Part shown: one piece after another, positions 1-8,064 of the stretch
How positions within the stretch are numbered: position 1 is the first letter of the stretch
Layout: every line of letters starts with the position of its first letter
Assembly (NCBI RefSeq): GCF_000482865.1
Contig: NZ_KI519518.1
Span: 129,925-193,924 of the forward strand
From: Actinokineospora inagensis DSM 44258
GTDB lineage: Bacteria; Actinomycetota; Actinomycetes; Mycobacteriales; Pseudonocardiaceae
DNA: 64,000 nucleotides
Reading direction: 5' to 3'
Made by a program: the position numbers and the translations under genes
Notes under the pieces: model-generated
Databases searched by the model: none
Seen by the model: the letters and a program-made list of their open reading frames with translations, nothing else
What the model was told of the DNA's origin: nothing

Positions 1-640
1 CCCGGCGGCGGACTGGAGCGTGACCGACATGGGGGTGCGCCGCCGGGTGGTGATCCTCGTGTCGAAGGAGGGACACTGCCTGTACGACCTGCTGGGCCGG
101 GTGCACAGCGGCGAGTTGGACGTGGACGTGCGGGCGGTGGTGGGCAACCACGCCGACCTGGCCTCGATCACCCGGGCGCACGGCATCCCGTTCCACCACG
201 TGGCGTTCCCGGCCGCCGATCCGGAGGGGAAGGCGGCGGCGTTCGCCCAGTTGCGGCAACTGGTGGACGCGAGCACCCCGGACGCGATCGTGTTGGCCCG
301 GTTCATGCAGGTGCTGCCCGCCGAGCTCTGCGCGGACTGGACGGGGCGGGCGATCAACATCCACCACAGCTTCCTGCCGTCGTTCGTGGGGGCTCGCCCG
401 TACCACCAGGCGCACAAGCGCGGGGTGAAGCTGATCGGGGCGACCTCGCACTACGTGACGGCGGAGCTGGACCAGGGTCCGATCATCGAGCAGGACGTGA
501 TCCGGGTCGGGCACGCGGACTCGGTGGCGGACATGGTGCGCAAGGGCCGGGACATCGAGAAGGTGGTGCTGGCGCGGGGGTTGCGGGCGCACTTGGAGGG
601 CCGGATCTTGGTGCACGGCAACAAGACTGTTGTTCTGTGA
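1..640 (+). CDS. purU: Formyltetrahydrofolate deformylase PurU (5' truncated by window)
   Basis: Hydrolyses 10-formyltetrahydrofolate to formate and tetrahydrofolate, feeding formate to purine synthesis. The visible part is the hydrolase domain. It contains ILVSKEGHCLYDLL near its start, a conserved NH (VVGNHADL), INIHHSFLPSF with the catalytic-region histidines, and ATSHYVTAELDQGPIIEQD, all characteristic of PurU and the related GART fold. The frame stays open to the left edge of the window, so the N-terminal ACT domain (about 70–80 residues in this family) lies outside. The GTG at 20 is internal and not the start. About 212 residues are visible and the stop is TGA at 638–640. Confidence 0.95.
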   Translation, partial: PAADWSVTDMGVRRRVVILVSKEGHCLYDLLGRVHSGELDVDVRAVVGNHADLASITRAHGIPFHHVAFPAADPEGKAAAFAQLRQLVDASTPDAIVLARFMQVLPAELCADWTGRAINIHHSFLPSFVGARPYHQAHKRGVKLIGATSHYVTAELDQGPIIEQDVIRVGHADSVADMVRKGRDIEKVVLARGLRAHLEGRILVHGNKTVVL

Positions 641-832
641 GCGGCAAGTGTGTTGGTACACAACGGGTTCCTTCGGGGACCGAATTGGCTTGACGACTCC
701 AGATTAGGCCGGGTGGCGGTCGGCGTCATTCACTCGATGGCATGGGGATAGCCGTTTGACGAACATCCGGATCGGCGCTATGAGCGACTAATTCGGTTGC
801 CGCACAACGCAAACGCGCGGGACCATCTCCTT

Positions 833-1110
833 GTGACAACTGGGGATATTCGCAACCTGACCCTGAGACCGCTGTCCACTACCGACCTGTCCGCTTGCCT
901 CACCCTGGCCGCTGATCGCGAGTGGCCGCACGAGGACACCAAGTGGGCGTACCTGCTCGATGTCGAGCAGGTCTGTGGGATCGTCAACCTAGCCCGGTAA
1001 CCCGGTGGCCACCAGCATGGTGCTGGTGGCCACCGGGTACGCGCGGCGCGGGCCGGGTGCCCGCGTCGTGCGGCACGCCGCGGCCCAGACAGTGTTCGGT
1101 GTGGACTGAT
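833..1110 (+). pseudogene. Decayed GNAT family N-acetyltransferase
   Basis: A GTG at 833 opens a frame reading LTLRPLSTTDLSACLTLAADREWPHEDTKWAYLLD, split here only by description; it is the typical N-terminus of an actinobacterial GNAT acetyltransferase. This frame hits TAA at 998–1000. In a different frame from about 1002, the acetyl-CoA-binding segment reappears as VATSMVLVATGYARRGPG and continues ARVVRHAAAQ before TGA at 1110. The two halves are out of frame, about 15 family residues between them are missing, and the C-terminal third is absent. I read it as a frameshifted and internally deleted remnant. Confidence 0.7.
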
Positions 1111-1158
1111 TCAACGTCCTGTCCGGACTCTTTACGCGCCGTTCATCCAAGCGGCGGG

Positions 1159-1602
1159 TTAGACCTTGACCTCGCCCGCGAGATTGGCCAAGAGCTCGTC
1201 GTGGATGCGCTTGAGCCCCGCGGGGGCGAAGAGGCGCTCGAAGAACCCCCCGATGCCGTTCGCACCTTCCCAGGTGGTGGCAATGCGAACGGTGGAGGTG
1301 GTGCCGTTCCCGTCAACCGTCCAGGTGGTGACCAACGTGGAGTTGCGGTCCGCTTCGACCAGCGTGCCCGGCTTGGGCTCGGTGACGTCGAACAGGCAGT
1401 CCCGGACGCGCTTGCTGGTGGCCTGCAGCCGCCAGTGCACCACGGTCCCGCCACCGGTGCCGCCTTCACGGACTTCGTAGTCGCTGTAGTGCCCGGTGAG
1501 GATCCGGGCACGCGCCCCGCGGTAGTCGGCGACGGCTGCGCGGACGCGGTCGACGGGGGCGGCGATCGTGCGCTCGGCGAGCGCCTGCACCTGGTTCATC
1601 AT
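1159..1602 (-). CDS. SRPBCC family (START-like) protein
   Basis: A 147-residue small soluble protein of the SRPBCC/polyketide-cyclase-like superfamily, which forms a helix-grip hydrophobic pocket. The opening AERTIAAPVDRVRAAVADY matches the first strand and helix. The alternating strand pattern (TVVHWRLQATSKRV, TLVEADRNSTLVTTWTV) and the closing amphipathic helix (GGFFERLFAPAGLKRIHDEL) complete the fold. There are two adjacent ATGs; the second (1599) has better spacing to the GGAG element just upstream. The ligand cannot be told from sequence. It is transcribed divergently from the LOG gene with a gap of about 40 bp. Confidence 0.85.
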   Translation of the reverse strand: MMNQVQALAERTIAAPVDRVRAAVADYRGARARILTGHYSDYEVREGGTGGGTVVHWRLQATSKRVRDCLFDVTEPKPGTLVEADRNSTLVTTWTVDGNGTTSTVRIATTWEGANGIGGFFERLFAPAGLKRIHDELLANLAGEVKV

Positions 1603-1643
1603 TCTCCGTACGTAGGCAACCGGGCCTTCCGTAGGCTACCGGG

Positions 1644-2765
1644 GTGCGGATCGAGATCACCGATTTGCCAGGCCTGCGCGAGCATCGTGCGAACGGCTTG
1701 GACCTGCGTCGTGCTGTCCTGATCGGGTTGGACCTGATGGACTCGGACGTTGACGCGCTGTTGCGGACGTCGCTGGACGGCGCCTTGTTCCTGGGCTGCG
1801 CGGTCCGCCCGAAGACCCAGCGGCGCGCGAACGCCGCGGGCGCCCTGTTGTTCCCCGCGGTCCCGGGCGTGCCGTACGAGGTGTACCGGTCGCGCCTCTA
1901 TACGCCCGCGGAGTTGTTCGCTGGATTTGATCCGGCGCACCCGGAGTCGTACGCGGATACGCCCGACGCGCGGATCTATCGGCACACCCAAGAGTTGCAG
2001 TACCCGCCGGACCCCTTGCACGCGTTGGCAGCACGTCTGCACGACCACGGCATCAGCGAAGCGCTCAACGAGGCTCTTACCGACATGCCGGTGGCCGTCA
2101 TGGGCGGCCACGCTCTTACCCGCGACTCCGAGGGCTACCGAGACGCGGTAGAGCTAGGTGTTCGCTTGGGAAAAGCTGGTTTCACGGTTCTTACCGGCGG
2201 CGGCCCCGGTGCGATGGAGGCCATCCCGCTCGGCGCGCGCCTCGCCGATAAGTCTGGTGTGGACGATGCACTTGCCGCACTGTCGACCGCGCCCAAGTTC
2301 GGCAGTGGTCGAGCCGTTGACCCCGCCGAGATCGGGCGCTGGTTGGCCGCTGGTTTGTCGGTAGACCTACCGGTGAACGAAAACCCTAAAACCATCGGAA
2401 TCCCGACCTGGTTTTACGGGCATGAACCACCTAATCCGTTCTGCGAGTTGCACGCCAAGTACTTCGAGAACTCGGTGCGCGAAGAGGGCCTGCTCACGGT
2501 GGCCACGGGCGGCATCATCTATACGCCCGGTAGCGCGGGCACGGTCCAAGAGGTGTTCCAGGATTACACACAGAACCACTACGGCTCCGTTGGCCCTGCC
2601 GCACCCATGATTTTCTTGGGTAAGAGGTTCTGGACCGAAGATGTCCCCGCCGCACCTCTAGTGAGCAATCTGGCCAAGGGTCGCCCGGCCGAGAAGTGGA
2701 TCCTGGTCACCGACGACGCCGACGAAGCCGTGGCGTTCCTGCAGTCGTACACGGTGGCGCGGTAG
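1644..2765 (+). CDS. LOG family Rossmann nucleotide-binding protein
   Basis: A 373-residue protein with the LOG/TIGR00725-like fold (relatives of lysine decarboxylase-like cytokinin-activating proteins). Key elements are VMGGHALTRDS at about residue 150, LTGGGPGAMEA, and the family signature in the form YTPGSAGTVQEVFQDYTQNHYG, shown here as 22 residues spanning about 292–313; the usual PGGxGTxxE has S-A in place of G-x. This long form has about 140 extra N-terminal residues compared with 180–200-residue LOG enzymes. It starts at GTG 1644. Phosphoribohydrolase activity on nucleotide monophosphates is possible but not shown. Confidence 0.85.
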   Translation: MRIEITDLPGLREHRANGLDLRRAVLIGLDLMDSDVDALLRTSLDGALFLGCAVRPKTQRRANAAGALLFPAVPGVPYEVYRSRLYTPAELFAGFDPAHPESYADTPDARIYRHTQELQYPPDPLHALAARLHDHGISEALNEALTDMPVAVMGGHALTRDSEGYRDAVELGVRLGKAGFTVLTGGGPGAMEAIPLGARLADKSGVDDALAALSTAPKFGSGRAVDPAEIGRWLAAGLSVDLPVNENPKTIGIPTWFYGHEPPNPFCELHAKYFENSVREEGLLTVATGGIIYTPGSAGTVQEVFQDYTQNHYGSVGPAAPMIFLGKRFWTEDVPAAPLVSNLAKGRPAEKWILVTDDADEAVAFLQSYTVAR

Positions 2766-2778
2766 CCCAGCCGCGACC

Positions 2779-2814
2779 GACCTGTCGCTCAACGCGGACG
2801 TAAGAGCGCAGGTC
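2779..2814. terminator. Imperfect bidirectional hairpin between convergent genes
   Basis: Arms GACCTG-T-CGCTC (2779–2790) and GAGCG-CAGGTC (2804–2814) pair with one bulge around a 13-nt loop. It lies between the 3' ends of the LOG gene and the response regulator gene. There is no U tract, as is common in actinomycetes. Confidence 0.45.
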
Positions 2815-2828
2815 AGTCGGACATGTGG

Positions 2829-3521
2829 TTAGTCGAGCAGTCCAGCGCGTTGGGCGAGGACGGCGGCGGTGACGCGGTTGGCGCAGCCGGTGGCGGCCAG
2901 GATCTCGGAGACGTAGCCGCGCACGGTGGAGTCGGACAGCCGCAGTTCCTCGGCGATCTCGCCGTTGCTGCGACCCATGCCGACCAGCCGGAGCACGTCG
3001 CGCAACCGTGCGGACAGCCGGGCGACCTCGGCGGCAGCGCCGATCCGGTCGAGGTGGTGGGTGGCCAGGTGGCCCATCAGGTCGTTGGTCAGCGTGGGGT
3101 CGAGCACGGCACCACCGTTGGCGGCGACCCGCACGGCGCGCACGAGTTCGGCGGGCTCGATGTGCTTGAGCAGAAACCCCTTCGCACCCAGGCGCAGCGC
3201 GGTGGCGACGGCCTGGTCGGCGTGGAACGTGGTGAGCACCACGACGGCGGGCACTCTCGGTTGTCTGCGCAGTTCGCGCAGGGTGTCCAGGCCGTCCATC
3301 CGCGGCATGCGCAGGTCGAGCAAGAGGACGTCCAGTTCGGTGGTGCGCACCAGTTCCAGTGCGTCGGCTCCGTCAGCACCTTCGGCGACGACGGCGACGT
3401 CCGCCGCGGCACCCAGGATCTTGGTCACGAATGAGCGGGCCATCGGCTCGTCGTCGACGACCCCGACCCGGATGGTCGCTCGTTCGACAACAGTCCCGTC
3501 GACCTCGGTTTGCGTAGTCAC
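2829..3521 (-). CDS. NarL/FixJ-type response regulator
   Basis: A 230-residue two-component regulator. The receiver domain spans residues 17–140, with acidic pocket D23-D24, phospho-acceptor D69 in LLLDLRMPRMDG, and a lysine in GFLLKHIEP. A LuxR-type HTH follows at about residues 165–225 (LRDVLRLVGMGRSNGEIAEE, then LSDSTVRGYVSEIL). I chose GTG 3521 because AGGAGAGGGG lies just upstream; a longer frame to 3563 lacks a ribosome site and adds non-homologous residues. No histidine kinase is adjacent, so it is an orphan regulator in this window. Confidence 0.93.
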   Translation of the reverse strand: MTTQTEVDGTVVERATIRVGVVDDEPMARSFVTKILGAAADVAVVAEGADGADALELVRTTELDVLLLDLRMPRMDGLDTLRELRRQPRVPAVVVLTTFHADQAVATALRLGAKGFLLKHIEPAELVRAVRVAANGGAVLDPTLTNDLMGHLATHHLDRIGAAAEVARLSARLRDVLRLVGMGRSNGEIAEELRLSDSTVRGYVSEILAATGCANRVTAAVLAQRAGLLD

Positions 3522-3633
3522 GTGATTGCCCCTCTCCTGCTCACGGGCCGTATGCAAGCACACCGAAAGCGTGGTGGAACAGGGAATGTGGCCTCATCCC
3601 GACGATCGTCGGGGTTAACGCCGCTCGTTCGGT

Positions 3634-4173
3634 CTATCGCGCTAGCCCATCGACTACTTCAACGCCGGGTAGCCGGGCGACCAAGTCACCCGTTACGAGC
3701 AGCTTGCTGCCGCGGATACCGCTGCCGATGACCAGCTCGGGCGCGGCGGCCACAGCGGCATCTATGAAGAGCGGCCAGTCGTGCGGCAATCCGATGGGGG
3801 TGATGCCGCCGTAGGCCATGCCGCTCTCCGCGACGGCCCGGTCCATCGGCGCGAAGGAGGCCTTACGCACGTCCAGACGCCTGCGGAGGACTCCGTTCAC
3901 GTCCGCACGGGTGGTTGCCAACACCAGGCAGGCGGCCATGCGCTCCTCGCTGCCGCGCTTGCCGAGTACCACCACGCAGTTGGCCGAGGCGGCAAGCGGT
4001 GAGCCGTAGTGCTCGCAGAAGGCGGCCGTGTCGGCGAGGTCGGGGTCGATCTCGGCCACCCCGGCCTGGTCCGTGTCGAGACCGGCGAGTGCCTTGGCGA
4101 CGGGTTCAGCGAGCAGTTCGGGGTGTTCGGCCACGGGGAGAACGGTGAGGCTTCCGGCGATTGTCCAGATCAC
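3634..4173 (-). CDS. YbaK/ProX-like aminoacyl-tRNA deacylase domain protein
   Basis: A 179-residue single-domain protein of the YbaK/aminoacyl-tRNA synthetase-associated family, which edits mischarged tRNA in trans. Supporting segments are the NCVVVLGKRG strand with the neighbouring lysine, DVNGVLRRRLDVRKASFAP (the conserved 'd...k.lg...kASFA' region), and the glycine-rich GGITPIGLPHDWPLFID. The start GTG 4173 overlaps the hydrolase stop by four bases (GTGA), so the two are translationally coupled. The tRNA substrate cannot be assigned. Confidence 0.88.
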   Translation of the reverse strand: MIWTIAGSLTVLPVAEHPELLAEPVAKALAGLDTDQAGVAEIDPDLADTAAFCEHYGSPLAASANCVVVLGKRGSEERMAACLVLATTRADVNGVLRRRLDVRKASFAPMDRAVAESGMAYGGITPIGLPHDWPLFIDAAVAAAPELVIGSGIRGSKLLVTGDLVARLPGVEVVDGLAR

Positions 4174-4907
4174 CCGCGTGAGGTTACGCCGAGGAAGTCG
4201 GTGAGCAGCGCCCGCAGTTCGCGACGGTGGGTGACCATGGGCGCGGGTGAGTCGAACCTGACCAAGGTGGCCTTGGGGAACGCGTTCGCCGCCTCTTCCG
4301 CTGTCTCCATCGGGTGAAGGAGGTCGCCAGTGGCGGCGACTACCAAGACTTCGGCGGTGACAGCGGTAAGAGCGCCGGAATCCGGTACCGGGACCTGGTC
4401 GGCGACGGCGCTAAGAGCGGGACCAAGCCGCAGTAGGGCGTCGGTGCGTTCATCGACGTAGGTATCGAGACCGTTGGGTGCATCAGCGGCGACTAAAGCG
4501 CGAAGACGTGCCCTGTCACCACTTACCGCCGCGGTGGACATCTCCCGCACGTGTTGCGCGGATGCAGGGGGTCTCGGGTTCGTAAGAGCCGCAGGAAGCA
4601 TCAGCACAAGCCGGTCCAGTGAGTCCGGCGAGGTGGAGACGAGGTTGCACAGCGCGGCAGCCCCGAGTGATACGCCTATCGCCTGCCGAACTCCGGTAAG
4701 CGCACCGGCGACGTCAGCCGCGATCGTCGGGTACCGCCAGTAGTCCACGGGGGCGTCAGGCGCGTCAGCGTGCGAAGGCAACGTCAGCACCACGCGGGTA
4801 CCTGGCAACCCAGACGCCGGAATGCGGGCCTCACCAGCCGTCGCACCCAAACCGGGGACCACTGCCGTACGCGGGTCACCCGAGCCGTACGAGCGGGTGA
4901 TCACCAC
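4170..4907 (-). CDS. Alpha/beta hydrolase
   Basis: A 245-residue alpha/beta-hydrolase fold protein. It shows VVPGLGATAGEAR (oxyanion-loop region), a nucleophile elbow GVSLG, an acidic-residue strand VLVVAATGDLLHP, and a candidate catalytic histidine near the C-terminus in PMVTHRREL. The start GTG 4907 overlaps the upstream DUF2516 gene by 7 bp, and its stop overlaps the YbaK start. It is therefore in an operon running from the HTH gene at 6291. Its substrate is unknown. Confidence 0.85.
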   Translation of the reverse strand: MVITRSYGSGDPRTAVVPGLGATAGEARIPASGLPGTRVVLTLPSHADAPDAPVDYWRYPTIAADVAGALTGVRQAIGVSLGAAALCNLVSTSPDSLDRLVLMLPAALTNPRPPASAQHVREMSTAAVSGDRARLRALVAADAPNGLDTYVDERTDALLRLGPALSAVADQVPVPDSGALTAVTAEVLVVAATGDLLHPMETAEEAANAFPKATLVRFDSPAPMVTHRRELRALLTDFLGVTSRG

Positions 4908-5197
4908 CGCTGGCCGCCGCGCTGCACCTCGATCAACTTCGGTCGCACGTCGACGATGTACACCAGCGCCGCGACGAGCCCGGCCATCCAGATGATGTAA
5001 CCCGGACTGGCGAACTTGAACAGCAACAGGGCGAGCGTGGCGCCCGCGGTGATGCCGACCCAGGCGGGCTTGGTGAGCCGCTCGGCCGCCGTGTACGCGT
5101 CGGGGCGCTGCATCAGCGCGTGGATGAACGCGAAAGCCGCGACGGGGACGGCTGCCCAGTCGATGACCTCGAGGATCCAGTACGCGGCTATCGGCAC
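4901..5197 (-). CDS. DUF2516 small membrane protein
   Basis: A 98-residue protein with three predicted hydrophobic segments (about residues 3–27, 45–62 and 65–83) and the DUF2516 pattern (FIHALMQRPDAYTAAERLTK followed by PAWVGITAGATLALL). It is the counterpart of Mycobacterium Rv0476, which likewise follows hbhA. It starts at GTG 5197. Its function is unknown. Confidence 0.88.
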   Translation of the reverse strand: MPIAAYWILEVIDWAAVPVAAFAFIHALMQRPDAYTAAERLTKPAWVGITAGATLALLLFKFASPGYIIWMAGLVAALVYIVDVRPKLIEVQRGGQRW

Positions 5198-5238
5198 CGC
5201 ATCAGCCTACGTGCGTTCTGGCCCGGTCCACCACAAGA

Positions 5239-5275
5239 CCCCGGGCGCTCACCCGGCAGGGGGTCGCGCCCGGGG
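5239..5275 (-). terminator. Hairpin downstream of the HbhA-like gene
   Basis: Perfect 10-bp arms CCCCGGGCGC (5239–5248) and GCGCCCGGGG (5266–5275) flank a 17-nt loop just after the HbhA-like stop. It could limit readthrough into the DUF2516–hydrolase–YbaK genes. Confidence 0.6.
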
Positions 5276-5285
5276 CCCGGTCGGC

Positions 5286-5864
5286 TCACTGCTCGGTGGG
5301 CTTGGCGGCGGGCTTGCGGGCGTTGGTGGCCCGGCGGGCCTCGCTCGCGACCTCGTCACCGGCGTCCAGCACGACCTCGGCGACGTCGGCGGCCACCGTC
5401 TCGGCGGTTTCCGCCGTCTTCTCGCCCGCGGCGCGCGCCTTGCCGGTCACCTTGGCCAGCACGTCCTCGGCCAGCGTGCGCGCGTCGCCGACGGCGACCC
5501 CGGCCCGGGTCTGCGCGGCCTCGATGGCCTCTTCCAGCTTCTTGACCTGCGGTTGCGCCCGCAGCTTGCCCAGCGCGTCCTCGCCGTGCTCGGCCAGGCC
5601 CTGGTATAGGCGGAACGCGGCGGAGGTGTACTCCTCGACGAGCTTGCGCAGCTCGGCGGGGTCGAACTTGCCGCGCAACTCGTTGGGGGTGGCCTCGGCG
5701 CGGGCCTTGGCCTTGGTCACCGCTTCCAGCACGGCTTTGGCGGCGAGGTCACCCGCGCCGAGGGCGGCCATCAGCGGGGTGCGGGCCTGCTCCAGGGCGG
5801 TGTTGACGGCGGCGACCGCCTGGCCGCCTGCCTTGCGGGCGTCATCGGTCTTCGGCGAAGTCAT
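5286..5864 (-). CDS. HbhA-like alanine/lysine-rich helical protein
   Basis: A 192-residue protein resembling heparin-binding haemagglutinin. It has long amphipathic helices with coiled-coil character (residues about 35–130: FDPAELRKLVEEYTSAAFRLY, 21 residues) and a C-terminal Ala/Lys/Pro tail (ATNARKPAAKPTEQ). That tail is much shorter and less lysine-rich than in M. tuberculosis HbhA, so heparin binding should not be assumed. ATG 5864 is chosen for its GGAGTG ribosome site. The coding region overlaps the upstream HTH gene by 23 bp, matching Rv0474–hbhA order. Confidence 0.85.
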   Translation of the reverse strand: MTSPKTDDARKAGGQAVAAVNTALEQARTPLMAALGAGDLAAKAVLEAVTKAKARAEATPNELRGKFDPAELRKLVEEYTSAAFRLYQGLAEHGEDALGKLRAQPQVKKLEEAIEAAQTRAGVAVGDARTLAEDVLAKVTGKARAAGEKTAETAETVAADVAEVVLDAGDEVASEARRATNARKPAAKPTEQ

Positions 5865-6291
5865 CGTCACTCCTCGGTTCGACTTCCGGTTGGGTTTCCC
5901 CAGGGTTCGCGCTGTCGGCGCGCGCGGCGTTCTCACGGCGGAAGGACTCGTAGACGTCCAACAGCACTTGCTTCTGCCGCTCGGTCAGGTCGCGGTCGGC
6001 GCGCACGGCGTCGGCCACCGGACCCCCGGCCGGGCGGTCGAGGATCCCGGCCTGCACGTACAGCGCCTCGGCGGAGATCCGCAGGCCCTTGGCGATCTGC
6101 TGCAGGATCTCGGCGCTCGGCTTGCGCAGGCCGCGTTCGATCTGGCTGAGGTAGGGGTTGGAGACCCCGGCGAGCCGGGCCAGTTGGCGCAGCGAGATCT
6201 CGGCGGTGTTGCGCTGCTGCTTGATGTACTCGCCGATCCCGCGGCCGAGGTCGGCGACCTTGTCGATCGCGCTGCCCTCGTTGTCGTCCAC
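5842..6291 (-). CDS. XRE-family HTH regulator (Rv0474-like)
   Basis: A 149-residue protein. The Cro/CI-type HTH at residues 19–75 includes EISLRQLARLAGVSNPYLSQ and IERGLRKPSAEILQQIA. A helical acidic C-terminus follows. It is the first gene of an operon with hbhA-like, DUF2516, hydrolase and YbaK genes, in the same order as Mycobacterium Rv0474–Rv0475–Rv0476. It probably regulates this operon. Confidence 0.9.
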   Translation of the reverse strand: MDDNEGSAIDKVADLGRGIGEYIKQQRNTAEISLRQLARLAGVSNPYLSQIERGLRKPSAEILQQIAKGLRISAEALYVQAGILDRPAGGPVADAVRADRDLTERQKQVLLDVYESFRRENAARADSANPGETQPEVEPRSDDDFAEDR

Positions 6292-6439
6292 CGGTGCCTC
6301 CTCGGTCTCCTTCGACGGTACGCCGGGGTGCTAACTCCTGCAAGCAGAGTGCTTGCGCAGGTCGGTGTGGTCGATCACAGCTCCGACGGCGCGACAATTG
6401 CCGAGCGCCGCACCCGGTCCCTGGTGAATGCTGGGTGGC

Positions 6440-6943
6440 ATGACAGAACGGATCGGGCCGCCCACCGTCGGCGCGGAGCGGGAGGTGCTGCGCGGGCTGT
6501 TGGATTTCCAGCGCGCGACCTTGGAACTCAAGTGCGAGGGGGTGTCCGACGACGACCTGCGCCGCCGGTCGTGTCCACCTTCGACACTGACGCTGCTCGG
6601 CCTCGTCCGGCACATGGCCGAGGTCGAGCGCACCTGGTTTCAACGGGTCATCAACGGTGAGGACTTACCGCTCGTGTGGTCCGACCACGGTGACTTCCAA
6701 GAGGCGTTCACCGTCGAGGGCGCGTCCGTCGCCGAGGCGTTCACGGCGTGGCGACGGGAGGTGGCACGCGCACGCGAGATCGAGCAGGCTGCGGTGTCGC
6801 TCGACGTGATCGGTTATTCCCCGCGCTGGGAGTCGGACGTGTCGCTGCGGGTCGTTCTCCAGCATGTCGTGTCCGAGTACGCCAGGCACAACGGCCACGC
6901 GGACTTCCTACGCGAAGCCATCGACGGCACTACTGGTGCTTGA
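6440..6943 (+). CDS. DinB/DUF664 family protein
   Basis: A 167-residue four-helix-bundle protein of the DinB-like DUF664 family. Metal-ligand histidines are visible in GLVRHMAEVERTWF, in the SEYARHNGHADFLREAI segment and nearby. DinB-like proteins act as metal-dependent thiol S-transferases or have unknown substrates. ATG 6440 is preferred over ATG 6428 because conserved sequence begins at MTERIGPP. The gene has a TTA leucine codon (EDLPL), rare in this genome type. Its 3' end overlaps the convergent kinase-like gene by 14 bp. Confidence 0.88.
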   Translation: MTERIGPPTVGAEREVLRGLLDFQRATLELKCEGVSDDDLRRRSCPPSTLTLLGLVRHMAEVERTWFQRVINGEDLPLVWSDHGDFQEAFTVEGASVAEAFTAWRREVARAREIEQAAVSLDVIGYSPRWESDVSLRVVLQHVVSEYARHNGHADFLREAIDGTTGA

Positions 6944-7553
6944 GCAGGCTAAGAACCCAATTGGCGACAGCCTTCGTCGTTTCCTCTACCGGCGCCGTTG
7001 TGGTGTCCAGCAACTGCATGGGTGGATCGGTCGCGGCTGTTTTCACCCACCTGTTGAAGGTGACCATGTCGGCGATCCGTTGCTCGTCGTCCCAACCGCG
7101 CCAGGCAGGACGGTCACGGAGGCGTTGCGCGAGCACGTCATCGTCGGCGACCAGGGCCAGGTAGTGGATGTTGGAGAAGAGAACGCGTTCGGGCCGTAGT
7201 TCAAACTGCGGCGGCGCGACCGTTCCGCACAACACCACCGGGCGGCCGTTCTGGTTGACCATGGCCGCCATTCGCAACCAGGTCTGCCGGAACGCGCCGA
7301 AGTCGTCCTCAGGGTCGCGCAGCGCGCCGACCCACAGGACGTCCTGCTCGAGCACCACCGCGCGGTCGCCGAGCAGCGCGCCCAGCCGCCTGCCCACGGT
7401 CGACTTACCGGTGCCGCTCGGACCGGTAAGGGCGAACAGCGGGAGCCGCGCGAACGGCTCCCGCTGTCCACAGAACTCGCAGACCAGTAGATCACCGTCG
7501 GCGCGGGGTTCGTCGGCCCACTCGCCGCAGGCCGCGCAGATCATCGGGTTCAA
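6930..7553 (-). CDS. P-loop NTPase/kinase-like protein with N-terminal zinc ribbon
   Basis: A 207-residue protein. The first 30 residues carry two CxxC pairs (C6/C9, C25/C28), forming a probable zinc ribbon. A nucleoside-kinase-like domain follows with Walker A GPSGTGKST (about residues 45–53), VLEQDVLWVG as the Walker B-like/substrate strand, and a lid-like RLRDRPAWRGWDDEQRI. It resembles small-molecule or nucleotide kinases but lacks a recognisable substrate signature. Confidence 0.8.
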   Translation of the reverse strand: MNPMICAACGEWADEPRADGDLLVCEFCGQREPFARLPLFALTGPSGTGKSTVGRRLGALLGDRAVVLEQDVLWVGALRDPEDDFGAFRQTWLRMAAMVNQNGRPVVLCGTVAPPQFELRPERVLFSNIHYLALVADDDVLAQRLRDRPAWRGWDDEQRIADMVTFNRWVKTAATDPPMQLLDTTTAPVEETTKAVANWVLSLLKHQ

Positions 7554-7556
7554 CGG

Positions 7557-7940
7557 TCAGTCGAAGAGTTCTTCAAAGAAGCCCTTCCGCCGCTTCTTGG
7601 CCCCTTGATGGCCGTAGTGGCCTTGGTGGCCGTATCCGGGAGGTGAGTCCCGGTAGCCGGGGGGCGAATCGCGGTACCCGGGCGGCGAGTCGCGGTTGCC
7701 ATACCCGTGCGCGGCGGGGGACGGGTACTGCGGCTGCGGCGGGTACCCGGGCGGCGGGGCCTGGTACGGCGAGGGCGCTTGGTACTGCGGTGGCGTCTGG
7801 TAGTGGCGCTGCTCGGCGGCAGCGATCTGCTCCAGCTCGCCGCGGTCGAGGAAGATGCCCCGGCAGCCCTCGCACTGGTCGATGTGCACGCCGAGCCGGT
7901 CGACGGTGCGCATCACATTCTGACACTTCGGACAAATCAC
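7557..7940 (-). CDS. TFIIB-type zinc-ribbon protein with Pro/Tyr/Gly repeats
   Basis: A 127-residue protein. The N-terminal zf-TFIIB domain is CPKCQNVM and CEGCRGIFLDRGELEQI (C3/C6, C24/C27). The rest is low complexity: PPxYQAPxPYQ repeats and then a threefold RDSPPGY tandem at about residues 83–104. It ends in a basic-acidic tail KKRRKGFFEELFD. It is one codon's width from the kinase-like gene and probably co-transcribed. Its role is unknown. Confidence 0.85.
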   Translation of the reverse strand: MICPKCQNVMRTVDRLGVHIDQCEGCRGIFLDRGELEQIAAAEQRHYQTPPQYQAPSPYQAPPPGYPPQPQYPSPAAHGYGNRDSPPGYRDSPPGYRDSPPGYGHQGHYGHQGAKKRRKGFFEELFD

Positions 7941-8064
7941 ACCAACCAGAGTACGCAGATCATCCAGCTCCTGTCGGCGTGTCGGTGATCAACACCTATC
8001 GAGGTCAGGTTGTAGGAGCTACGCACATGGTCGGTGGCCCTGCGTGTACCTAACGTCATCAGGC

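Noticed and set aside
641..832. Possible RNA gene in the gap after purU
   Set aside because: Only a weak GGTTCC/GGGACC hairpin is visible; no tRNA cloverleaf or conserved ncRNA features.
3522..3563. Longer N-terminus for the response regulator
   Set aside because: The extra residues precede a strong ribosome site for GTG 3521 and are not conserved in the receiver fold.
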